The notes below the pieces were generated by a model that was given only the letters and a program-made list of their open reading frames with translations, was not told the origin of the DNA and searched no databases. A stretch of 64,000 nt of DNA, from the NCBI GenBank assembly GCA_030583905.1, contig CP129481.1:1612001-1676000 (forward strand). The letters are read 5' to 3'. Made by a program: the position numbers and the translations under genes. The DNA is from Anaerolineales bacterium (lineage in GTDB: Bacteria; Chloroflexota; Anaerolineae; Anaerolineales; Villigracilaceae). Shown here piece after piece: positions 1-8,977 of this stretch (the first letter of the stretch is position 1; each line of letters starts with the position of its first letter).

Positions 1-1368
1 ATCATGATTGTTCCGTTGTTGACACGCGGCGAGGCGATCGGCACGATCGGCATGCCGGCTAGAGATCCTGACCATGTTTTTACTGCCGGTGAGATCTCGC
101 TTGCGGAGACCATTGCCAGTCAGGTGGCGGTCGTGATCGATAACGCACGGTTGCACGCCGAGACGGAACAGGCGCTGGATGTTGCAGAACGCGACCTGGA
201 AATCGGGCGGCAGATCCAATCCGGTTTTTTCCCCGAGAAGCTGCCGGAAATGCCGGGCTGGGAGCTTGCCGCACATTTTCACGCAGCCCGGCAGGTGGCT
301 GGAGATTTCTACGACGTCTTTCGTTTCAAAGATACGAACTTTACCGCCTTTGTCATCGCCGACGTGTGCGATAAGGGTGTTGGCGCGGCGCTGTTCATGG
401 TGCTGTTCCGCAGTTTGTTGAGGGCATACAGCGGAACGGATGTTGACAAAGATAATGTCCGTGAGCGGCTTTTGGAGATCATTCTTAATACGAACAATTT
501 CATCGCGGAATTTCACGGCAAATCCAATATGTTTGCCACCTTGTTCTTTGGAATTCTCGACTCGGATAACGGTGATTTGTACTACGTGAATGGAGGGCAT
601 GAGCCTCCCGTCATTTTGGATAAGGGCGGCGCACAGGTTCAACGCCTGATGCCAACCGGTCCGGCAGTGGGTCTTTTTCAAGATATGGAATTCCAAGTGG
701 AAAAGGTTCACCTTAATGAAGGGGATTTGCTGGTCGGGTTTACTGACGGGACGACCGATGCCAAGAATGCGGTTGGCGAGCAGTTTTCCGAAGAGCGTCT
801 CCTCCAGACCATCTCTGCTCCCTGGACGTCCACCTTCAGTATGATCTTTGAATTGAATACGGAAATAAAACGACATATCGGCAATCAGGCGCAATTCGAC
901 GATATTACTTTGATCGCCTTCCGGCGCAAGGCGGCATCGGACAGGGGCGATCATGCGATTTGCCGTCCTGCGAAAATGGAAGTTCTTGGCGAACTGCGTG
1001 AGTTTGTCGAGACCGCCGCGATTCATTATGGATTAGCGCATGACGATGTCTTTTCGTTCAAGATCGCAGTGGATGAGCTTTGCGCCAACATCATCGGGTA
1101 TGGGTTTGAAAACTCTGAAATGGGCTTGATCTCCCTTTCCTTTGATGTCGCGGATGACAGGGCGCGGCTCATCATTCGGGACAATGGAAAGTTCTTTTCG
1201 CCGGATCAGGCTCGACGTCCGGACCTTGAGGCGGATTGGGATGACAGGCAGATCGGCGGCTTGGGTATTTACTTCGTCAAAGAATTGATGGATGATGTCA
1301 CGTATAATAAGTTCGATGAAAACGTGAATCAATTCATCCTTGAGAAAAAGATCCAGATCAAACCTTAA
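1..1368 (+). CDS. GAF / SpoIIE-type PP2C phosphatase / HATPase anti-sigma-like kinase (5' partial)
   Basis: Signalling protein whose start lies upstream of the window; 455 codons are visible, numbered here from the ATG at 4. Residues 1-50 are the end of a GAF sensor domain, followed by a short helical linker (about 50-72). Residues 85-305 form a SpoIIE/RsbU-like serine phosphatase, with metal-site aspartates in DFYD (101-104), ADVCDKG (119-125), FTDG (246-249) and FDD (298-300). Residues 320-450 form an RsbW-like ATPase/kinase with N-box E358 and N362, D393 and G395, and the glycine box GGLG (418-421). Phosphatase and anti-sigma kinase in one chain imply partner switching with the STAS protein that follows 14 bases later. 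The cognate sigma factor or other output is not visible. Confidence 0.9.
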   Translation: MMIVPLLTRGEAIGTIGMPARDPDHVFTAGEISLAETIASQVAVVIDNARLHAETEQALDVAERDLEIGRQIQSGFFPEKLPEMPGWELAAHFHAARQVAGDFYDVFRFKDTNFTAFVIADVCDKGVGAALFMVLFRSLLRAYSGTDVDKDNVRERLLEIILNTNNFIAEFHGKSNMFATLFFGILDSDNGDLYYVNGGHEPPVILDKGGAQVQRLMPTGPAVGLFQDMEFQVEKVHLNEGDLLVGFTDGTTDAKNAVGEQFSEERLLQTISAPWTSTFSMIFELNTEIKRHIGNQAQFDDITLIAFRRKAASDRGDHAICRPAKMEVLGELREFVETAAIHYGLAHDDVFSFKIAVDELCANIIGYGFENSEMGLISLSFDVADDRARLIIRDNGKFFSPDQARRPDLEADWDDRQIGGLGIYFVKELMDDVTYNKFDENVNQFILEKKIQIKP

Positions 1369-1382
1369 GAGGAGAATTACCA

Positions 1383-1718
1383 ATGGAAATTCATGACAGG
1401 CAGGTCGGCGGCGTTACGGTTCTTTCGCTGAAGGGCAGCATCGATGCGATGACTGCTCCGAAGATCACTGAGTTTATTCAGGGACAGGTCGCAAAGGGAA
1501 ACATCAAACTCGTGGCAGACCTTGAAGGCGTGGATTACACTAGCAGCGCGGGTCTGCGTGTGCTGCTGGGAGCCATTAAGGATACGCGCTCGCAGGGCGG
1601 TGATCTGCGCCTTGCTGGTGTTCAACCTGATGTGTTGAAGGTGTTGAGTTTGAGCGGCTTTACCAACATCTTGAAAATGTTCGACAATGTGGATGCCGCG
1701 GTAGCCAGCTATTCGTAA
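1383..1718 (+). CDS. STAS-domain anti-sigma factor antagonist (RsbV/SpoIIAA-like)
   Basis: A 111-residue single STAS domain. The phosphoacceptor loop reads DYTSSAGLR (51-59), with Ser54 or Ser55 in the position phosphorylated in SpoIIAA/RsbV. A clear GAGGAG ribosome site lies just before the ATG. Family knowledge: the unphosphorylated antagonist binds an anti-sigma kinase, and a PP2C phosphatase reactivates it. The upstream gene encodes both activities, so the two genes look like a self-contained switch. Two patatin genes follow in the same direction with only short gaps, suggesting one transcript. Confidence 0.92.
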   Translation: MEIHDRQVGGVTVLSLKGSIDAMTAPKITEFIQGQVAKGNIKLVADLEGVDYTSSAGLRVLLGAIKDTRSQGGDLRLAGVQPDVLKVLSLSGFTNILKMFDNVDAAVASYS

Positions 1719-1731
1719 ACAGAGGCTCTCG

Positions 1732-2583
1732 ATGACAGAGAAAAGGGAAGCACCGCGTGTTGCTCTTGTGATCGGATCGGGCAGTGTCAAATGTGCGGCG
1801 GCATTGGGATTGATGCGGGTATTTGACCGCGAACAGATCGCGGTGGACATGGTGATCGGCTGTTCGGGCGGCTCGATCTACGCTTCGCTCATCGCTTTGG
1901 GCTGGTCTGTGGACCGGGCAACCGATGCAACTCTCAGCATGTGGACGCGCGAAGTGACCGGGAAGCGCAGTATGCGCGCGATCCTGCAGATCGTGGCGCC
2001 GAAACTTTTTCATTTCGATGAGACGTTCGGGCTGATCGACGACCGCCTGATCAACCGCCGCCTGCGTGAAGGGTATCAAGATGCGACCTTCGCCGACGCG
2101 CGGATTCCGCTGTATGTGACGGCGACGGATTTTTACACCGGCGAGCAGGTGGTCATCTCGGAGGGGGCGATCGCGGAAGCGGTCCGCGCCAGCATTGCCA
2201 TCCCGTACATCTTCCCGCCGTACAAATTGAACGGGCGTTTTCTCATAGATGGTTATCAAAGCGACCCGTTGCCCATCGGCGTGGCGATCAAAGAAGGTGC
2301 GGACATCATCATTGCGATGGGCTTTGAAAGTCCGTATCAGGAACAGGTCACGTCATTGATGCGCTACAACTTCCAGATCAGCAGTATGACATCGAATAAC
2401 CTGCTCAAGACCAATTATTCGTTCCATAACCTTGCGCATCACTCCGAGATCGTGCCCATCCTGCCGGAGTTCAAGCATCGCGTCAAATTATTCGATACGG
2501 ACAAACTGCCCTATGTGATCGAAGAGGGCGAACGCGCGGCGGAAAAGGAATTGCCGTACATCAAGAAACTGCTGGGCAGATGA
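1732..2583 (+). CDS. patatin-like phospholipase, first of a tandem pair
   Basis: A 283-residue patatin-family serine hydrolase. The nucleophile elbow GCSGG (43-47) carries Ser45. The catalytic aspartate is D173 in LIDGYQSDP, where the family normally has DGA or DGG; here the third residue is Tyr. The oxyanion segment near the N-terminus reads GSGSVK (15-20), with Lys where Arg is usual. No signal peptide or membrane segment is seen, so it is probably cytoplasmic or peripheral. Family members cleave acyl esters of phospholipids. It begins 13 bases after the STAS gene and is followed by a clear paralogue, consistent with tandem duplication. Substrate unknown. Confidence 0.88.
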   Translation: MTEKREAPRVALVIGSGSVKCAAALGLMRVFDREQIAVDMVIGCSGGSIYASLIALGWSVDRATDATLSMWTREVTGKRSMRAILQIVAPKLFHFDETFGLIDDRLINRRLREGYQDATFADARIPLYVTATDFYTGEQVVISEGAIAEAVRASIAIPYIFPPYKLNGRFLIDGYQSDPLPIGVAIKEGADIIIAMGFESPYQEQVTSLMRYNFQISSMTSNNLLKTNYSFHNLAHHSEIVPILPEFKHRVKLFDTDKLPYVIEEGERAAEKELPYIKKLLGR

Positions 2584-2593
2584 CGAGGCATTG

Positions 2594-3433
2594 ATGAATA
2601 CAAAGAAACGGATCTCGCTTGTGATCGGCTCTGGCGGCGTCAAATGCGCAGCGGCGATCGGGCTTTGGCAGGTGCTTCAGGAAGCAGACATTCAAGTGGA
2701 CAGCGTGGTGGGGTGCAGCGGCGGCAGTATGTACGGCGCGTTGATCGCAAACGACCTGAGCGGGGAGCAAATGCTGGAATGGTCCAGCCTGTTGTGGACC
2801 AAGGATGTGATGCAGGGATACACGGAAAGCCTGAAAGCCAGCAAGGATGGCAGTCTGCGTTTTACCGAGCGCAGCGGCTTGGTGGATGATTCGTTCCTGA
2901 ACAATAACCTTCAAAAGGTTTACGGGAAATGGAATTTTTCGGATCTGAAACTGCCCCTCAAGGTGGTCGCCACCGACTTTCTCACAGGTGAAAAGGTGAC
3001 GCTCTCCGAAGGGAACGTTTTTGATGCGATCCGCGCCAGTGTGGCGATCCCCATCATCTTTCCGCCCTGGGAGGTGGATGGACGCTTGCTGATCGACGGT
3101 GCTGCTTCAGACCCTCTGCCCATTGATGTGGCGATCCAGGACGGCGCGGACATTATCATTGCGATGGGCTTCACGCTCGATTTCCGCGCCCGCTTCCGTT
3201 CAATGACCGCCGTGCAGGAACACTTGAACAGTATTTATATGAACAACATCCTGACTTCGACCTACTCGTTTTACAATCTGGCGCATCATGCCGAGATCTT
3301 CCCGGTCATTCCGGAGTTCGATGGTTCGGTGTCCATGTTCGATGTGGATAAGCTTCCCGACGTGGTCGAACGCGGCGAGCAAGCCGCGCGCAAGCAGTTG
3401 CCGCATATCAAAAAATTGCTGGCGAGTTTGTGA
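2594..3433 (+). CDS. patatin-like phospholipase, second of a tandem pair
   Basis: A 279-residue paralogue of the preceding gene, similar along its whole length. Examples are the shared segments FPP...GRLLIDG and GADIIIAMGF. The catalytic dyad is Ser42 in GCSGG (40-44) and Asp168 in the canonical DGA (168-170). The ATG at 2594 is preferred over the in-frame TTG at 2591 because GAGG at 2585-2588 sits five bases before it. The gap to the first patatin is 10 bases, so the two are probably co-transcribed. A palindromic repeat and a bidirectional terminator follow. This copy keeps the standard catalytic residues and is likely active. Confidence 0.9.
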   Translation: MNTKKRISLVIGSGGVKCAAAIGLWQVLQEADIQVDSVVGCSGGSMYGALIANDLSGEQMLEWSSLLWTKDVMQGYTESLKASKDGSLRFTERSGLVDDSFLNNNLQKVYGKWNFSDLKLPLKVVATDFLTGEKVTLSEGNVFDAIRASVAIPIIFPPWEVDGRLLIDGAASDPLPIDVAIQDGADIIIAMGFTLDFRARFRSMTAVQEHLNSIYMNNILTSTYSFYNLAHHAEIFPVIPEFDGSVSMFDVDKLPDVVERGEQAARKQLPHIKKLLASL

Positions 3434-3448
3434 GGCAAACCTGCTTCC

Positions 3449-3541
3449 ATGTCATTGCGAGTCCGTTGGGGTGAAGCAATCTCCCGACTAATTTTAAGAT
3501 TGCTTTGTCGGGCTTCACCCTCCTCGCAACGACATTGGCAT
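3449..3541. repeat. imperfect palindromic MITE-like repeat, copy A
   Basis: About 93 bases whose ends are inverted: it begins GTCATTGCGAG and ends with CTCGCAACGAC. Inner arms GAAGCAATCT and AGATTGCTTT are also inverted. It encodes nothing. A second copy with the same ends and inner arms lies at 25331-25420. It sits between two convergent genes, directly before a terminator. The pattern fits a dispersed non-autonomous element or REP-type repeat. Confidence 0.75.
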
Positions 3542-3543
3542 CA

Positions 3544-3575
3544 AAAAGGCAGGACGTGTACACGTCCTGCCTTTT
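3544..3575. terminator. bidirectional intrinsic terminator
   Basis: A perfect 16-base-pair inverted repeat (AAAAGGCAGGACGTGT and its complement), A-rich on one side and T-rich on the other. It lies between the convergent second patatin gene and arsM and can terminate both transcripts. Confidence 0.8.
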
Positions 3576-3585
3576 GGTTATCAGG

Positions 3586-4383
3586 TTATGCGGGTTTATA
3601 GGCTGTGATCTTTGCGCTGTACACGGTTTTGTAAACAGCCTCCCGTGGATACTCTTTCACATCCAGTTTCATGTCATCCAGCGCGCTGTCCACGGTTTCC
3701 TTGTCGAAGAAGACCGGCTTGATGGAAATATCCGTGAAACCGACCGATTCCATCATGGCGATGTAATCCTTTGCCTGCACCGCGCCCGCCACGCATCCCG
3801 CCCATGCCGCGAGACTCTGACGGACCGCCTCGGGCAGTTCGCCGTCGGTCACAATATCGGAGACAGCCAGTTTACCGCCCGGCGCCAGCACGCGGAAGGC
3901 TTCGCTGAAGACCTTTTCCTTGTCGGGTGAGAGATTGATGACACAGTTCGAGATGATGACATCCACGGTGTCGTTTTCCACGGGCAGGTCTTCGAGATAG
4001 CCCTGACGGAATTCGACGTTCGCGGCGTTGACGCGCTCCGCGTTCTTTTGGGCGCGTTCGATCATTTCGGGGGTCATGTCCACGCCGATCACGCGTCCTT
4101 CCGGACCGACTTTCTGTGCCGCCAATAGACAGTCGAGCCCTGCGCCGGAACCGAGGTCAAGCACGGTTTGCCCGGGTTGCAGGGAGGCAAGCGTGATCGG
4201 GTCACCGCAGCCGTAACTGGTGCTGGATACGTCCGTAGGGACGGTAGTGAGCAGATCTGCGGGGTAGAGATTATTGGAGGTGTCGCAGCAGGCTTCGGGT
4301 CCGCAACAGGAAGCGCTGCTCTTGATCCGCTCGGCGTAGTGCTCACGGACGGTCTCATGGATGGGAGTGGGGGATTGGGTCAT
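3586..4383 (-). CDS. arsM: arsenite S-adenosylmethionine methyltransferase
   Basis: A 265-residue class I SAM methyltransferase. The SAM loop is DLGSGAG (76-82). The three cysteines known to bind As(III) in ArsM are present in their usual contexts: Cys59 in SYGCGD, Cys147 in SNCVINLSPDK and Cys197 in WAGCVAG. Extra N-terminal cysteine pairs (26-27, 32-33) are typical of the bacterial family. The product methylates arsenite to mono- and dimethylated species in the cytoplasm. The start is supported by AGGAG at 4392-4396. An ArsR-type operator lies 16 bases before the ATG. It is downstream of the Cys-rich microprotein and arsR, all minus strand. Confidence 0.95.
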   Translation of the reverse strand: MTQSPTPIHETVREHYAERIKSSASCCGPEACCDTSNNLYPADLLTTVPTDVSSTSYGCGDPITLASLQPGQTVLDLGSGAGLDCLLAAQKVGPEGRVIGVDMTPEMIERAQKNAERVNAANVEFRQGYLEDLPVENDTVDVIISNCVINLSPDKEKVFSEAFRVLAPGGKLAVSDIVTDGELPEAVRQSLAAWAGCVAGAVQAKDYIAMMESVGFTDISIKPVFFDKETVDSALDDMKLDVKEYPREAVYKTVYSAKITAYKPA

Positions 4384-4399
4384 GCGTCATTCTCCTTAT

Positions 4400-4415
4400 A
4401 TAGAAGTTTGTCTAT
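4400..4415 (-). promoter_or_regulatory. ArsR-type operator 1 (arsM leader)
   Basis: An inverted repeat ATAGA-N6-TCTAT; the plus strand reads ATAGAAGTTTGTCTAT. It lies just upstream of the arsM ribosome site and is identical to operator 2 in all 16 bases and to operator 3 in all but one. A TATATA on the minus strand overlaps it and may be the -10 element of an arsM promoter. Confidence 0.8.
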
Positions 4416-4484
4416 GTGTTTGGGTAAAAAATTTTGATAAGTTCTCTCTGTCCATCTTGCGACGGGCAGAGATTGGATCTTTGG

Positions 4485-4559
4485 TTAGCAGCAGCCGCAG
4501 CCACATTCGCTGCAACCATCTTCACAACAATCACTAGTGACGACAGGTAACTCGTTCAT
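4485..4559 (-). CDS. 24-residue cysteine-rich microprotein of the ars locus
   Basis: A very short gene between arsR and arsM. It encodes 24 residues with seven cysteines in the last 14: Cys 11, 12, 16, 19, 21, 23 and 24, ending CSECGCGCC. It is supported by a strong AGGAG six bases before the ATG and by its own copy of the ArsR operator immediately upstream, the same arrangement as arsM. Nothing with assigned function is recognised. The cysteine density resembles tiny metallothioneins or thiolate metal chaperones. Binding of As(III) in the cytoplasm, as a buffer or as a donor to ArsM, is inference. Chance is unlikely given the ribosome site, operator and composition together. Confidence 0.75.
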   Translation of the reverse strand: MNELPVVTSDCCEDGCSECGCGCC

Positions 4560-4575
4560 GTTTTTCTCCTTTCAT

Positions 4576-4591
4576 ATAGAAGTTTGTCTAT
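4576..4591 (-). promoter_or_regulatory. ArsR-type operator 2 (microprotein leader)
   Basis: Same 16-base inverted repeat as operator 1 (plus strand ATAGAAGTTTGTCTAT), ending 16 bases before the microprotein ATG. A TATATG on the minus strand overlaps it as a possible -10 element; no good -35 is visible. Confidence 0.8.
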
Positions 4592-4635
4592 GAAACTTGA
4601 CCGCAAAAACGGGATGATGCGCGATGCATATCCCG

Positions 4636-4950
4636 TTAGGCGTTGTTGATGACCTTGAGAAAATTCTCGGTGGTGTTGGTTTCGGGCGCGAACTTGACCA
4701 TCAGTTGACCGCAGCAGTATGCGACGCGCTCCTGATTGAGCGAGTAAAAGGTTTGCTTGCCTTCCTCGCGTGTTGTTACCAAGCCTGCTTCGCGCAGAAT
4801 GGCGAGGTGGTGCGAGACGGTGGGCTGTGAGACATCCAGCTTTTCCACGATCTCATTAACGGACAGCGAGGCGCAACAGCAGATATTCATGATCTTCTGG
4901 CGGGTCTCATCCGAGATGGCTTTGGCGAATAGGACAGGGTCAAATTTCAT
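4636..4950 (-). CDS. arsR: ArsR-family arsenic-responsive repressor
   Basis: A 104-residue winged-helix repressor of the ArsR/SmtB family. The recognition helix region reads DVSQPTVSHHLAILREAGL (39-57). The classical sensor motif ELCVCDL is replaced by a Cys triplet, ICCCASLS, at about 24-31, with a second Cys pair in YCCGQL near residue 80. These five cysteines probably form the As(III) site, but which three bind cannot be told from sequence. Its promoter carries the operator between -35 and -10, so autorepression is likely. It is the first gene of the minus-strand ars cluster. Confidence 0.92.
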   Translation of the reverse strand: MKFDPVLFAKAISDETRQKIMNICCCASLSVNEIVEKLDVSQPTVSHHLAILREAGLVTTREEGKQTFYSLNQERVAYCCGQLMVKFAPETNTTENFLKVINNA

Positions 4951-4971
4951 ATTGATGACTTTCTATTTGAT

Positions 4972-4999
4972 ATTATATAGATGTTTGTCTATTTGTCAA
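4972..4999 (-). promoter_or_regulatory. arsR promoter with embedded operator 3
   Basis: On the minus strand TTGACA (4999-4994) and TATAAT (4977-4972) are separated by 16 bases, both matching the sigma-70 consensus exactly. The operator ATAGACAAACATCTAT (4992-4977) fills the spacer, so bound repressor would block polymerase. It differs from operators 1 and 2 by a single base. Confidence 0.88.
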
Positions 5000-5000
5000 G

Positions 5001-5034
5001 GGAAAAGAACCTCCGGGCGTGGAAAACCCGGAGG
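5001..5034 (-). terminator. terminator after pepF
   Basis: Stem CCTCCGGG/CCCGGAGG (5010-5017 with 5027-5034), followed on the minus strand by TTCTTTTCC. It lies just after the oligoendopeptidase stop codon and just before the arsR promoter, insulating the ars genes. Confidence 0.8.
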
Positions 5035-5045
5035 CTGTGATGAAC

Positions 5046-6857
<1,812 letters not shown>

Positions 6858-6947
6858 GGTGTGATTCCTATGATTGGATGGTTTTTCTTTATTTATACAT
6901 GAAAACCAGCGGAAATGCATCCCCCGCAGGGATGGGGAATCGCCTGA

Positions 6948-7439
6948 TCAGGGGCTCAACAGGATCTCCATGGAGATTTCATCGGTTTTGTCGTTGTAGC
7001 ATTCGATTTCATGGAAGCCAAGTTTCTTATAAAAGGTGATGGCGCGGGTTTGTTCCGAGCCGGTTTGCAGACGGATGGACGAGTAGCCTTTTTCCCTTGC
7101 AAAAGTGAACAGCCTCATCACTACCTGATAACCGATTCCGCGACCCTGGTATTCCTCCAACAGCCAGAGACGTTTCAATTCGGCAGTGGACGGGTCCATG
7201 CGTTTGAGGGCGCCGGTGCCGACCAGCCTGTCATCATCGAGCACCACGAGGAATATGCCGTGATTTTGTTCATAGATTTGCTAAAAATCGTCAATATCCT
7301 TTAGCTCGCCCTCTTCTTCAAGAACATCGTAAAAGTATTCGGGAGTCTTGCCGGGATAGTAAATACGCTGTGCCACGGCGGAGATGAGGGATTTGGCGTC
7401 AAACACTTGATGAGGTTGCAGATGGGTGAGGGTGATCAT
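6948..7439 (-). pseudogene. GNAT-family N-acetyltransferase interrupted by an in-frame TAG
   Basis: Reading from the ATG at 7439 gives a continuous GNAT-like protein of 163 codons, except for one TAG at 7283-7281 (codon 53). The 99-residue segment after it carries the acetyl-CoA signature YQGRGIGYQV and the C-terminal NxxAxxFYKKLGF-like stretch (TRAITFYKKLGF). The segment before it supplies the first strand and helices expected of the fold. No frameshift is needed; a single CAG to TAG change would explain it. Either the gene is dead, the shorter GTG-started fragment (7247) is made, or the base is a sequencing error. Confidence 0.75.
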
Positions 7440-7632
7440 GATGCGGGAGTATAGCAGATGAGAGTCAAAGGTTGGAAAGTGACAGATTACAGGATAAAAT
7501 ATCCCGCAAGAGACATTGCACTATGACCGACAGAAAACTCCGCATTTTTCTCTAAAAAAAACGCCAGAATGGATGTCTTGTGATAAATACCACATTTGAA
7601 CGTTAAAGTCGAATATCAAATCTATTTGATGG

Positions 7633-7661
7633 TTGTTTTTCAATTCGCCCAGATGTATAAT
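7633..7661 (+). promoter_or_regulatory. sigma-70-type promoter for the membrane-GAF gene
   Basis: TTGTTT at 7633-7638 and a perfect TATAAT at 7656-7661, spaced 17 bases. The start codon is at 7685 with AGGAGAGG just before it. The rest of the 245-base gap 7440-7684 is AT-rich and shows no gene. Confidence 0.65.
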
Positions 7662-7684
7662 TCTAAACATCACTAGGAGAGGAT

Positions 7685-8569
7685 ATGACTTCTGCTCAAT
7701 TAATTTGGATGGCTGGGTTGTTTGTTGGGAGCATTACCTTAAATACTGGACTGCTTAAAGTTATAACAGATGACAAAATTGAACGCCCTAATCTTGTGGG
7801 CTTTTTTATAAATTTACTTTTATCTTTAGTTGGAGCGTTTTTTGGGTATATATTAATTGGTGTTCTTCTCTCAGTTGCATTTGTTTTGTTCAATGTTTTT
7901 TCTTATATTGTAATTTTTTTTATTGTTAAAAAACGCGATATCAAGGCGGTAAAGTTTGGGGAAACTCTTTTGGCTACTTTCAAGAGAATTGATCTTCAGA
8001 TATCTTTTATTCTGAGCGAAATAAACAATAGCAAAGAAATTGGCTTAGATACCGATTTTGCACGGCCTGTTCGTCGAACACTTCGTTATATAATTAGTGA
8101 ATTGCCATACGCTTTGGGTTTAGACGGTTCTCATGAGACCCTAATAAGTGTCTTGATTCCTTCTAACAATAAATTTAAGGTTGTAGCTTACTATGGGCTT
8201 GAGAATTTTGTTGTTGCTAAAATGGAAGATCTTTTCCGCTATGGTCCTGATGCAGTATCAATTGCTGGACATGCAATGAATCAACGCACGACTGTCATTA
8301 TTAATGATTTGAGTGATGATAACAATCAGGATGTACGTCGTTGGGTACGGGTTTGGGATGAGTCGAAAACAGGTTCCATACTGGCATACCCGATAATCCG
8401 GGGGGTAGGTTCAAATGAGGCTGAACCCATGGCTGTAATTTGCGTAACTTCAAGAAAGAAGAATGCATTTGATACTATTTCCTCTACTGATCTCTTGAAC
8501 TACTTTGCACCTAAAATTGAGATATTGCAAAATTGTATGGATCTCACCGCCAAAATTAACGGTGAGTAA
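7685..8569 (+). CDS. membrane-anchored GAF-domain protein, function unknown
   Basis: 294 residues. The first 80 contain two to three hydrophobic segments (about 5-22, 36-58, 62-77), ending in a KKR positive patch. Residues 90-290 are cytoplasmic and resemble a GAF sensor domain, with segments such as GHAMNQRTTVIINDL and the closing PMAVICVTS strand. No output domain is attached. Base composition is much more AT-rich than neighbours, suggesting recent transfer. It has its own promoter and a strong ribosome site, and a small SHOCT-like gene follows 30 bases later. GAF assignment is by pattern and moderately sure; the ligand is unknown. Confidence 0.7.
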   Translation: MTSAQLIWMAGLFVGSITLNTGLLKVITDDKIERPNLVGFFINLLLSLVGAFFGYILIGVLLSVAFVLFNVFSYIVIFFIVKKRDIKAVKFGETLLATFKRIDLQISFILSEINNSKEIGLDTDFARPVRRTLRYIISELPYALGLDGSHETLISVLIPSNNKFKVVAYYGLENFVVAKMEDLFRYGPDAVSIAGHAMNQRTTVIINDLSDDNNQDVRRWVRVWDESKTGSILAYPIIRGVGSNEAEPMAVICVTSRKKNAFDTISSTDLLNYFAPKIEILQNCMDLTAKINGE

Positions 8570-8599
8570 AATGCTCGATGAAATTAAGGAGGTACAACT

Positions 8600-8812
8600 A
8601 TGACAGTTCTATATACAAAAAATATTACTGAGAAGGCAGAGAGCGTTAACCATGAGATGGCGCTTGAAATTCTTACTAGGAAATATATACTTGGAGAGAT
8701 AAGGTTAGAAGAATATTTGGAGGAAATCAATAAACTTAAGACACGCTTAGATTTACGTAAAGTAGCTTCTAAAATTCATACCGGCTCTCTGGAAAATAAA
8801 TTGCCAAAATAA
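8600..8812 (+). CDS. small SHOCT-like protein
   Basis: 70 residues, preceded by a near-perfect AAGGAGG. The centre, ALEILTRKYILGEIRLEEYL, matches the SHOCT pattern (a short helical module with Leu-rich first helix, GEI turn and EEY). SHOCT modules usually sit at protein ends and help oligomerisation; free-standing ones occur beside membrane proteins. It shares the AT-rich composition of the preceding gene and is probably co-transcribed with it. Confidence 0.7.
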   Translation: MTVLYTKNITEKAESVNHEMALEILTRKYILGEIRLEEYLEEINKLKTRLDLRKVASKIHTGSLENKLPK

Positions 8813-8943
8813 ATATTCCTAGTTCTTGCCGAGCAAGATTTACTCTTGATATTATGACCTTGCTCGCTTCTCTTCGATTGCATTCCCTTATAATTTTTGG
8901 TTGATGATATGCGGTATGTAAAAAACACATGTATGAAATATGG

Positions 8944-8976
8944 AACTCGGATGCCACTATGACATCCGAGTTTTTG
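8944..8976 (+). terminator. terminator of the AT-rich pair
   Basis: Stem AACTCGGATG/CATCCGAGTT (8944-8953 with 8963-8972) followed by a T run on the plus strand. It directly abuts the metG stop codon on the other strand. Confidence 0.75.
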
Positions 8977-8977
8977 T

